A stretch of DNA of 8,817 nucleotides, taken from the NCBI GenBank assembly GCA_027080405.1, contig JALWSL010000028.1, positions 1 to 8,817 of the forward strand, given 5' to 3'. Shown one piece after another: positions 1 through 6,037 of the stretch. The translations under genes and the position numbers were made by a program. This DNA comes from Planctomycetaceae bacterium (GTDB lineage: Bacteria; Planctomycetota; Planctomycetia; Planctomycetales; Planctomycetaceae). The notes under the pieces were generated by a model that made no database searches, was not told the DNA's origin, and was given only the letters and a program-made list of their open reading frames with translations. Position 1 is the first letter of the stretch; every line of letters begins with the position of its first letter.

Positions 1-219
1 TGAATCATCACTTTCCAGTTGAATGACGATTCGTTTGGCCAGCCTTGAAACGGAGCGAATCTTCTGTTTTTGAATTTTTTTTCGCATCAGGTTGAAGGGA
101 GGCACAGGAGATATCGGCTTGCAGGGGCAATCCGCCTTGGTGAACGAAACAATTCGGGCTCCCTCAACAGCCTGTTGAATCCCTCTGACCATCGTTTCGA
201 CTTCTGGAAGTTCAGGCAT
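1..219 (-). CDS. mutM: Formamidopyrimidine-DNA glycosylase (MutM/Fpg), N-terminal 73 codons
   Basis: This is a bifunctional base-excision repair enzyme that removes oxidised purines such as 8-oxoguanine and then nicks the abasic site. The minus-strand reading frame begins with ATG at 219-217 and stays open to base 1, so only the N-terminus is present; family members are usually about 270-290 residues. The first residues read MPELPEVETMVRGI, the diagnostic Fpg start. Pro2 becomes the N-terminal catalytic nucleophile after Met removal and Glu3 is the conserved acidic partner. A basic segment RLAKRIVIQLE at residues 59-69 matches the RRAKYLLLEL strand of E. coli Fpg, including the conserved lysine (here K62). 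A CPC pair at residues 31-33 lies in the loop between these blocks and is absent from the E. coli enzyme. The H2TH and zinc-finger domains are outside the window. The gene is divergent from the DUF1598 gene. Assignment to MutM rather than plant-type Fpg or endonuclease VIII rests on the PELPEVE start. Confidence 0.93.
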   Translation of the reverse strand, partial: MPELPEVETMVRGIQQAVEGARIVSFTKADCPCKPISPVPPFNLMRKKIQKQKIRSVSRLAKRIVIQLESDDS

Positions 220-576
220 CTGTAATTACGATCATCGGTTGAAGGGGAGGCCTGTTTTGAGGTGGCTATTTCCCGGGGAATTTTCCAAATTGGGCCATTC
301 GAAGTAACTGGAAGAAACGCCACGAAAGGTACAATCATAACCTTGAGCATGATTGGCGCACCCATTCTAGCGGCTGTTCGTGTTCTTTCGAGTCAAACGG
401 TTGTGAATGGTTCAATAGGACGGTTTTTCAGGAAAGTCCTTGACGTTGCCCTGCCCGTTGACGATCCTATCAGAGAAGAGCCTTTATCCGGCTTTGCAGA
501 ATAGGGTGCTGCGGTGCGCCTGTTGGAAAACCTGATTGACAAACCGACGTTCACATTCCCATACACGAGGTCCCAG
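220..576. other. Divergent intergenic region, no supported gene
   Basis: These 357 bases separate the starts of the minus-strand mutM and the plus-strand DUF1598 gene, so promoters for both should lie here. I see no tRNA, no convincing protein and no clear pair of -35/-10 boxes. Short open frames on both strands have no recognisable domain. Small items seen are a near-palindrome TTCCCGGGGAA at 270-280, two TTGACG hexamers (440-445 and 458-463) without a good -10 box at standard spacing, and a perfect TTGACA at 536-541 whose best -10 partner (CATACA, 560-565) is poor. Confidence 0.5.
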
Positions 577-2316
577 ATGAGTCGCATCATTGCCAGGAAA
601 TTTAATCATCAGACAGCCGCGAAGGTACTGGTTGCCGTTGTTGCTATTCTACTACTGCCCGGTTTTGGTCTGGCAGGTGATGTGGACGATTTGAAAAAGA
701 CTGTCGCCGGGCATCTGGAGGCGGGTGAGTTTCAATCAGCCTTGACGGTGGCGAATTCGGCTGATGACGAAAGCGTGCGAGCCGATCTCCTCCGGCAGAT
801 TGCCGATCGTCAGATTGCTGCAGGCGAGTTGGATGCATCCCGTGCCACACTTCGACAAATGCCTGTTGATCGAACCCGCATTCAACTTTCCGCCAGACGC
901 GCTCAAAAAAGATCACTGTTCGGGACAGGGGCCGATTTCGACTCGTTGATCGAGTTGATTCAATCCCAGACTGGTGCATTGGATTCATGGGAAGATCAGG
1001 GAGGTATTGGAACGATCAGCCCGTTCGAAACAGGAGTTCGAGTTGACCCAACCGGGCTACTGGCGCGACTCACAAGAACAGAAGATAAAAACCGCCTGAA
1101 AGAATTGGGGCTTCGCTCCCGCAAGGCGAGCCTGAACAGCGAAATGGCCCAAGCGAGCAACTTGCGCATGGTTTCTTTGACACGGTTGGAACAGGCCGTT
1201 TCGCAACGGATCGCTCAAGGACTTCCTGTTGTCGATTCGATGAAAAATCTGGCGGGTATCTACCAGATTCAGCATGTGTTCGTGTATCCGGAAACGGGGG
1301 AAATCGTTATTGCCGGGCCGGCTTCAGGTTGGGAATTCAATCAGCGGGGAATGGCTGTCAGTTCCCGGAACGGCGTACCAACGCTTCAACTGGATGATCT
1401 GGTAACAGTTCTGCGGACTTTCTCTCCGGAAGGTGAAGGAATTTTCGGGTGCTCGATCAATCCCCGTCAGGAAGGGATGCGGGAATTAAAAGCATTTGTT
1501 GAGCAGTCCCAGAACAGGGGGCCGATTTCTTCACGATCTGTTCGCAGTTGGGCTCGGCAGTTGCAACGGAAACTCGGTTTGCAGGATGTCCAGATTTATG
1601 GCGTTCCCGCAACCTCCCGTGTGGCCCGTGTGCTTGTCGAGGCCGATTACCGCATGAAACTGATTGGAATTGGCAAACTGGATGGCGGTTCTGAAATCCC
1701 GGATTACTTTGAATTGATGACAGCCGCCCAGGTTTCAGATGTGAGCAGCCTGGATGCGTTGCGCTGGTGGATGTCCGTCGATTGTGATGCGGTTCTGAAA
1801 AGCGAAGATGCGAATGCGTTTGAAATCCGCGGGACGTCGGTACTGTGTCAGTCAGAAAACCAGTTCATCAATAATCAGGGAGAGCGGATTCAAACCGGAA
1901 CTTCGGAAGCAACCAACCGAAAGTTTGCCAGCAACTTTACCGAGCATTATCAGCAGCTTGCCCAGCGGGATATTATCTTTGCAGACTTGCAGAACATTTT
2001 TGACCTGGCGATGGTTGCCGCCCTGATCAATAAAGAGCGATTGGCGGAGAACGTTCACTGGGATCTGGGCAGCTTTGCGATGAACGGAAAATATCGCCCT
2101 TCAGTTTACGAAGCGCCACTGACTGTCGATTCTGTTGTGAATTATAAAGTGTTCAATGGAAAAAACATCGTCGTGCAGGTAGCTGGCGGAGTTCGAGTTG
2201 ATGCGAACTCGCTGCTGGCAAAAATGCAGTCTGCTCCACGGCTCGAAGGTGTTGCCCAATCAGCCCGGGCCCCCGAACTTCAGGCTGGTCGCTGGTGGTG
2301 GGATATCAAGAAGTAA
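577..2316 (+). CDS. Secreted DUF1598 domain protein
   Basis: This is a 579-residue exported protein of the planctomycete DUF1598 family, whose function is unknown. I place the start at ATG 577 rather than the upstream in-frame GTG at 514. ATG 577 has GAGG at 567-570, six bases upstream, and gives a clean signal peptide: basic residues to K16, a hydrophobic core at 14-32 and likely cleavage near FGLA/GD (33-34). Residues 37-112 are helical and TPR-like ([17 protein letters not shown], then [18 protein letters not shown]). Residues 122-160 carry the pattern [20 protein letters not shown]...ISPFETGV, which I recall from many exported planctomycete proteins. The DUF1598 core follows: [12 protein letters not shown] at 151-162, then [20 protein letters not shown] at 233-252 and the [11 protein letters not shown] stretch at 270-280. 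The C-terminus ends in GRWWWDIKK. No catalytic motif is evident. The gene appears monocistronic, with a terminator 28 bases after its stop codon. Confidence 0.9.
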   Translation: MSRIIARKFNHQTAAKVLVAVVAILLLPGFGLAGDVDDLKKTVAGHLEAGEFQSALTVANSADDESVRADLLRQIADRQIAAGELDASRATLRQMPVDRTRIQLSARRAQKRSLFGTGADFDSLIELIQSQTGALDSWEDQGGIGTISPFETGVRVDPTGLLARLTRTEDKNRLKELGLRSRKASLNSEMAQASNLRMVSLTRLEQAVSQRIAQGLPVVDSMKNLAGIYQIQHVFVYPETGEIVIAGPASGWEFNQRGMAVSSRNGVPTLQLDDLVTVLRTFSPEGEGIFGCSINPRQEGMRELKAFVEQSQNRGPISSRSVRSWARQLQRKLGLQDVQIYGVPATSRVARVLVEADYRMKLIGIGKLDGGSEIPDYFELMTAAQVSDVSSLDALRWWMSVDCDAVLKSEDANAFEIRGTSVLCQSENQFINNQGERIQTGTSEATNRKFASNFTEHYQQLAQRDIIFADLQNIFDLAMVAALINKERLAENVHWDLGSFAMNGKYRPSVYEAPLTVDSVVNYKVFNGKNIVVQVAGGVRVDANSLLAKMQSAPRLEGVAQSARAPELQAGRWWWDIKK

Positions 2317-2343
2317 ACTCTCGAACGTAGAGAACGACCAACA

Positions 2344-2381
2344 AAAAAGAGCCGTCCGTTTCAAAAGGGGCGGTTCTTTTT
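2344..2381 (+). terminator. Intrinsic terminator after the DUF1598 gene
   Basis: The arms AAGAGCCGTCC (2347-2357) and GGGCGGTTCTT (2368-2378) pair along their whole length with two G-U wobbles, and the pairing extends outward through A-T pairs to 2344/2381. The loop has 10 bases. The 3' arm runs into TTTTT at 2377-2381, so this works as a Rho-independent terminator on the plus strand. The A-run on the 5' side could allow weak function on the minus strand, but no minus gene converges here. Confidence 0.88.
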
Positions 2382-2429
2382 GTATTGCTCAGGTGTTGTT
2401 ATTGGTTACTATTGATTACGCCAGAGATC

Positions 2430-2463
2430 GGCAATGGTTGAGCCGCGGCAATGGTTGAGCCGC
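2430..2463. repeat. Perfect 2 x 17-bp tandem repeat upstream of the VCBS gene
   Basis: GGCAATGGTTGAGCCGC occurs at 2430-2446 and again, identically and without spacer, at 2447-2463. Each unit is a small inverted repeat, with CGGC and GCCG arms around AATGGTTGA; the second copy extends to GCGGC/GCCGC. Two diverged partial echoes of the centre (GAATGGTTAT near 2491 and TTATGGTTGG near 2508) follow. The repeat sits about 145 bases before the VCBS start and after the previous terminator, where an operator or leader would be. It could equally be a slippage duplication with no function. Confidence 0.8.
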
Positions 2464-2606
2464 CCGGTTCCCGTTTTCTTACAGAGTTCGGAATGGTTAT
2501 TATCGGTTATGGTTGGCTATTCCCACTCCTGTTTGCCGGTGGGCAGTGAGCCTGTTTTTCGATCCTTTATTTCCCTTGTTTCCTTCATGTCGAATATGGA
2601 AAAGAT

Positions 2607-3908
2607 ATGCCAGCTGCTTTGCGGGTTTCCTTCCTGGTTGCGTCTTTGGCTGTACTCCCACTTCTCACGTGGTTTTTGCTTCCAGTACTCCCCCCTCTTC
2701 ATCCGGCAGCAGAAATCTATTCGGGCGGGAAAACGTATCCCGCTTCGCCTCTCGAATTTGTTCGCCTTCAAAAGGGGTTGGAATTCGGGGGATATCCCCT
2801 GATTACGAATGTGCAAGTTCTCGATTTTGATGGAGACGGAGCCAACGAAATTATTGCCTGCGATGCCTCGGAAAATTCGATTTCACGATTCTCTCTTTCT
2901 CCTGACGGGACATGGAAAGAGCAGGTTCTTATTACAGATGTGGCAGTGCCGGCGCACAGTACATCGGTCGATATCGATGGAGATGGAGACCAGGATATGA
3001 TTGTTTCGATCCTTGGCAACATCATGCCGGACGACGGAATCATTGGGCGGGTAGAATTGTTCGAGAATCGGGGCAAGGAGTTTGTGCGTCATATCATTCT
3101 GGATCATGTCAGACGCGTTGCCGATGTCCAACCGGGCGATTTCGATGCCGATGGCGATCTGGATTTGGCTGTGGCGGTGTTCGGTTACAATCGCGGAAAA
3201 GTGCTCTGGCTGGAAAATCAGGGACGGTTCAAATTTGATGCACATGAACTGCTTGTCGCCCCGGGCACGATTCATGTGCCGGTTGCCGATTACGATTCCG
3301 ATGGCGATCTCGATATCGCCGCGATTGTCTCTCAGGATGAGGAGGAACTTTGGGGATTCGAAAATCTGGGGAACGGCCAATTCAAAAACCACAGATTATG
3401 GATGACCTACAATCTCGATTTGGGAAGTGCCAGCCTGGTGAAAGCCGACCTGGATCAGGATGGAGATGTCGATCTGATTCTTCCGGCCGGTGATAATCTT
3501 GAAGACAGAGACGCCTACCCGCAGCCTTATCATGGCTGTTACTGGTTCGAGAACAGGGGGGAATGGAATTTCGAAAAAGCAAAAATCTCCGATTTGGGAG
3601 GCACCTACGCCGCAGATGTGGGTGATCTCGATGCCGATGGAGACCTCGACCTGGTTCTGGTCAGCATGACCAATGACTGGAACAGGCCGGGAACCGCCAG
3701 TGTCGTCTGGCTCGAAAATGACGGGCAGCAGAACTTTACAACCTGGCAAATTGCCAGTGAACCGATTCATATGGTAACTGCTGCGGTGGGAGATATTGAT
3801 GGAGACGGGATTCCGGATATCGTCACTGGCACAATGAATATTCTGAAACCTTTTCAACGGCTCGGTCGCGTTTCCATCTGGAAGAACGGGCTGAGGGAGA
3901 AGCGATGA
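2607..3908 (+). CDS. Signal-anchored VCBS/FG-GAP beta-propeller protein
   Basis: This 433-residue protein is predicted to be an exported, calcium-binding seven-bladed beta-propeller. Residues 6-32 form a hydrophobic signal peptide or anchor with no lipobox. Seven DxDxDG-type calcium loops then follow at regular spacing, near residues 73, 122, 178, 228, 281, 340 and 396 (for example DFDGDGANE, DIDGDGDQD, DFDADGDLD and DIDGDGIPD). Several blades also carry a repeated strand of the form W/F-x-E-N-x-G (LFENRG, WLENQG, GFENLG, WFENRG, WLENDG). Seven such repeats fit a complete propeller like those in integrin alpha chains and VCBS-repeat proteins. No enzymatic domain is present, so a binding or scaffold role outside the cytoplasmic membrane is inferred. 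The start is ATG 2607, with a weak GGAAAAG ahead of it. Its stop overlaps the next start by four bases (ATGA), which implies co-translation with the TPR protein. Confidence 0.88.
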   Translation: MPAALRVSFLVASLAVLPLLTWFLLPVLPPLHPAAEIYSGGKTYPASPLEFVRLQKGLEFGGYPLITNVQVLDFDGDGANEIIACDASENSISRFSLSPDGTWKEQVLITDVAVPAHSTSVDIDGDGDQDMIVSILGNIMPDDGIIGRVELFENRGKEFVRHIILDHVRRVADVQPGDFDADGDLDLAVAVFGYNRGKVLWLENQGRFKFDAHELLVAPGTIHVPVADYDSDGDLDIAAIVSQDEEELWGFENLGNGQFKNHRLWMTYNLDLGSASLVKADLDQDGDVDLILPAGDNLEDRDAYPQPYHGCYWFENRGEWNFEKAKISDLGGTYAADVGDLDADGDLDLVLVSMTNDWNRPGTASVVWLENDGQQNFTTWQIASEPIHMVTAAVGDIDGDGIPDIVTGTMNILKPFQRLGRVSIWKNGLREKR

Positions 3909-4675
3909 TTTACATCCTGAGGCTCACGCTGATGCTTCTGGTTTTCGAACTGGTGGTGTGTGGCTACTTCGTAACCGGCAAGCTGCTTCGCGTCACCCCC
4001 ATCACCCCTGAATTTTATCTGGATGATCCATTCCTGCGAAGAACGTTTGAAGAACTCTCGGAAAAGGCCCGAAATGGCGATGACGCAGACTGGCAACATC
4101 TGGCGGAAGCGTTACTCGGACAGGGCTATTACGCCTATGCGGAACCGAACTACCGACAGGCATTGAAGCTGAACCCGGAAAACCTGGAAGCCCGCTTCGG
4201 TCTGGCGTTCTGTCTCGACAAAATGGGCCGGCTGGAAGAAAGCACCCGGGAGTACCGGATGTACCTGAACAGGGAGAAAAGTCAACCGGAACGTCAAAAG
4301 CTCATCTTCTATGCCAGATACGCCATCGGAAGAAATTATTTGCGGGAGGAAAATGTCTCTGAAGCGGAAAAGGAGTTTCGAAAAAACTTCAAATTCATTC
4401 CCGCCCAATATCAACTGGCCAAAATTCTGATACGGACCGGGCGAACCGAACAGGCTTTGCCCATTATCGAAAAACAGCTGGAGAAACTCCCCAAGTCTCT
4501 CGCATTCCGCTATCTCAACTATCTGGCTCTGACCCAACTCGATCGACCGGAAGAGGCGTTGGCTGAAAGAAAAAAACTCGATGAATCGATCTATCTGGTC
4601 TCGCTGAATTTCAACAACAACTACATTGATCCCTTCTACATGAAGTACGGCCAGGAAAGGAAACGCGGGAAATAG
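3905..4675 (+). CDS. Membrane-anchored TPR protein, partner of the VCBS protein
   Basis: This is a 256-residue protein with one N-terminal membrane segment (about residues 3-24) and a soluble TPR-type helical domain. No catalytic motif is visible. The clearest TPR units are around 61-94 (WQHLAEALLGQGYYAYAEPN then YRQALKLNPEN) and 95-124 (ARFGLAFCLDKMGRLEESTR). Degenerate units lie near 137-163 and 168-195, and a last one near 200-226. Cys19 is preceded by Val, so a lipoprotein is unlikely. The start is well supported: GAGGGAG at 3893-3899 is a good Shine-Dalgarno sequence, and the start overlaps the upstream stop as ATGA, typical of translational coupling. TPR domains usually bind other proteins, so the VCBS propeller encoded just upstream is the obvious candidate partner; that pairing is inference. 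Confidence 0.85.
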   Translation: MIYILRLTLMLLVFELVVCGYFVTGKLLRVTPITPEFYLDDPFLRRTFEELSEKARNGDDADWQHLAEALLGQGYYAYAEPNYRQALKLNPENLEARFGLAFCLDKMGRLEESTREYRMYLNREKSQPERQKLIFYARYAIGRNYLREENVSEAEKEFRKNFKFIPAQYQLAKILIRTGRTEQALPIIEKQLEKLPKSLAFRYLNYLALTQLDRPEEALAERKKLDESIYLVSLNFNNNYIDPFYMKYGQERKRGK

Positions 4676-4691
4676 CGGTCGCTCCGCTTTT
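4674..4691 (+). terminator. Weak terminator-like hairpin at the TPR gene stop
   Basis: AGCGG (4674-4678) and CCGCT (4684-4688) form a 5-bp stem with a 5-base loop, followed by TTTT at 4688-4691. The stem overlaps the TAG stop codon. It competes with TCGCT/AGCGA pairing across 4679-4700. A second small hairpin, CGGAA/TTCCG, lies at 4714-4728, and a TTTTT run at 4751-4755. Termination somewhere in this stretch is likely, but no single strong terminator is visible. Confidence 0.3.
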
Positions 4692-4765
4692 CGTCAGCGA
4701 GTGGAATAACCAACGGAACGAACTTCCGGCTTGCTGCACAGCCTCTGTCGTTTTTGGTACTCTGC

Positions 4766-4795
4766 TTGACCCTTCTCTGCGATAGGGCTTATACT
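4766..4795 (+). promoter_or_regulatory. Sigma70-like promoter for the 4896 gene and rluD-type gene
   Basis: TTGACC at 4766-4771 and TATACT at 4790-4795 each match the sigma70 consensus at five of six positions and are separated by 18 bases. Transcription would begin near 4802, giving a leader of about 94 bases before ATG 4896. It is the best-looking promoter in the window and follows the end of the upstream operon. Planctomycete promoters are poorly characterised, so the call rests on the consensus match alone. Confidence 0.5.
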
Positions 4796-4827
4796 CACGA
4801 ACTCTGTTCTCCGGTGAGGGTAAAAAC

Positions 4828-4907
4828 TGAAAAGTGAATGTTGTCCGGGGATGCTGTTTTGTACCCGTTATTTGATATTGCAAATCGTTGAAATTATGAA
4901 AAGTGAA
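4828..4907 (+). repeat. In-frame 11-bp direct repeat: leader copy and start-codon copy
   Basis: TGAAAAGTGAA occurs at 4828-4838 and again at 4897-4907, exactly 69 bases (23 codons) apart and in the same reading frame. The second copy forms the start of the TPR-tail gene (ATG AAA AGT GAA). The first reads CTG AAA AGT GAA and is preceded by GGTGAGGG (4813-4820), a better Shine-Dalgarno match at better spacing than anything before ATG 4896. An in-frame TAA at 4821-4823 closes the frame upstream of the CTG. Confidence 0.7.
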
Positions 4908-5948
4908 CATCGACACGAACTGGCTGAAAACGATCTGGAAGTTTTCATCAACAAAATGCGTGCCCGTTTCGCCGAGGTGATGGAGCTTCACGGAAACCGG
5001 ATTCTGCTTTGGGCCTCGGCTGTCCTGCTTCTGATCGCCGCTTTTGTCTTTTACAGAAATAACAGCGGTTCGGCCAATGCGGAAGGATGGGCGGCCCTGT
5101 ACGGCTCCCGAAATGCAGAAGACCTGGCCAGTGTCGCAGATTCCTATAAAGGTACTCCTGTGGGCCATTGGGCAAAACTGCGAATGGGCGAACAGTATAT
5201 GCAATCGGGTTTGACACTGATGTTCACAGACCGCGAAGCAGGCATGGCCGATCTGGAAGAGGCCCGGAATGCCTTTAATGAGCTGCTCAACGATTCAGAA
5301 ACATCAGATGAAATTCGTGAGCGCGCCCTGTATGGTCTGGCGACGGTGCTGGAATCTCTCTCCGGCTCCGATTTGAAGCCCGCTATCGAAACATATCGGA
5401 AGTTGCTCTCCAGTTTTCCCAACACTCCCTACCAGGCAGTTGTGAAGGAGCGGATCGAAGAATTGGAGAACAGATCGACCCAGGAGTTCTACGCCTGGTT
5501 TGCGGAACAGAAGCCTGAGCCGAAGGATCTTGAGCTTCCCAAAGATTTGCAGGGGCAATCTTCAGGGCTCAACCTGCCGCCGGGGTTGCCGAATAATCCG
5601 TCTGGCAATCAACAGTCCGGGCAGGAGATGCCCGCCAAACAGGCCGAAGGGAAAGCATCAAAAGATGCTGCCAAGCCGGGGCCGAAGTTGAGTGTCCCGA
5701 CTGCCCCCGCCTTTCCTCCATCTGACAAAAAAGGCAAAGCCGGGGAAAAGAAACCAGAGCCCGGAGAAAAGGGAGAGGCTGACAAAACGAAAACCGGAAA
5801 ATCCGCCGCTACGAAACCGGCTGAGTCTTCCGCTTCGAAAGAGCAGGGCAAACCTGCTCCTGTGAAGAAGGAACAGGTAAAACCAGCAGCACCAAAAACA
5901 GAAACGCCCAAGGAAAAGGCGGTCAAGCCGAACTCTGAAAGCAAGTGA
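4896..5948 (+). CDS. Single-pass membrane TPR protein with Lys/Pro/Ala-rich tail
   Basis: This protein has 350 residues from ATG 4896. Another in-frame ATG at 4851 would add 15 residues (MLFCTRYLILQIVEI). I prefer 4896 because MKSEHRHELAENDL matches a start I recall from planctomycete membrane TPR proteins. Layout: a charged cytoplasmic N-terminus with an amphipathic helix (10-31), one membrane segment (about 35-53), and a TPR/YfgM-like helical domain (about 64-192) that includes HWAKLRMGEQYMQSG, ALYGLATVLESL and PAIETYRKLLSSFPNTPYQA. From about 205 to the end the chain is low complexity, rich in Lys, Pro, Ala, Glu and Ser, without hydrophobic blocks and therefore probably disordered. By topology the TPR domain and tail are probably periplasmic. 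YfgM-type proteins assist envelope protein folding in other bacteria, but that role here is only a guess. A pseudouridine synthase gene follows 85 bases downstream on the same strand and is probably co-transcribed. Confidence 0.82.
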   Translation: MKSEHRHELAENDLEVFINKMRARFAEVMELHGNRILLWASAVLLLIAAFVFYRNNSGSANAEGWAALYGSRNAEDLASVADSYKGTPVGHWAKLRMGEQYMQSGLTLMFTDREAGMADLEEARNAFNELLNDSETSDEIRERALYGLATVLESLSGSDLKPAIETYRKLLSSFPNTPYQAVVKERIEELENRSTQEFYAWFAEQKPEPKDLELPKDLQGQSSGLNLPPGLPNNPSGNQQSGQEMPAKQAEGKASKDAAKPGPKLSVPTAPAFPPSDKKGKAGEKKPEPGEKGEADKTKTGKSAATKPAESSASKEQGKPAPVKKEQVKPAAPKTETPKEKAVKPNSESK

Positions 5949-6037
5949 GCGAATCGGAACCGGAACCTGCTCCAATGGCGATGGCTGCAGTTTTTGATCT
6001 GTTTGGTGGTTCTGTTTTTGCAGCCGAAAAACGATGA
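5945..6037 (+). CDS. Possible 30-residue bridging ORF (hypothetical)
   Basis: An open frame begins at GTG 5945, overlapping the stop of the preceding gene as GTGA, and ends at TGA 6035-6037, overlapping the ATG of the pseudouridine synthase as ATGA. It encodes 30 residues: an acidic, Pro-rich start (SESEPEPAP) followed by a hydrophobic half (AMAAVFDLFGGSVFAAEKR). No family is recognised. Both junctions have the overlap geometry typical of coupled genes. A frame this short is open by chance fairly often, and no Shine-Dalgarno sequence was noted. It could be a microprotein, a coupling device that carries ribosomes to the next start, or chance. Confidence 0.22.
   Translation: MSESEPEPAPMAMAAVFDLFGGSVFAAEKR
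5983..6025 (+). repeat. 7-bp inverted repeat just before the pseudouridine synthase start
   Basis: GGCTGCA (5983-5989) and TGCAGCC (6019-6025) are perfect inverted copies around a 29-base T-rich spacer, ending eight bases before ATG 6034. In RNA this would form a stem over the place where a ribosome-binding site would be, and no Shine-Dalgarno sequence is visible there. It has no U-tract after the 3' arm, so it is not a terminator. The long loop makes the structure modest. Confidence 0.4.

Noticed and set aside
262..504. 80-codon plus-strand frame in the divergent intergenic region.
   Set aside because: It has a GTG start without a Shine-Dalgarno sequence, no recognisable motif, and ends just before the DUF1598 start; most likely chance.
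536..565. Perfect TTGACA hexamer as a promoter for the DUF1598 gene.
   Set aside because: The best -10 match at usable spacing (CATACA) is poor, and transcription would start only a few bases before the ATG.
2430..2463. CRISPR array.
   Set aside because: There are only two 17-bp units with no spacer between them and no cas genes nearby.
2434..2830. Two overlapping plus-strand frames (2434-2802 and 2513-2830) before and within the VCBS gene.
   Set aside because: They overlap its signal peptide in other frames, have no domain, and lack good starts; the 2607 frame has clear VCBS repeats.
2883..3392. 169-codon minus-strand frame rich in repeated Ile/Ser/Asp patterns.
   Set aside because: It is the antisense reading of the periodic DxDxDG codons of the VCBS gene; the apparent repeats are a shadow.
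4611..5204. 197-codon minus-strand frame crossing from the TPR gene into the next gene.
   Set aside because: It is antisense to two better-supported genes and to a plausible promoter, with no domain.
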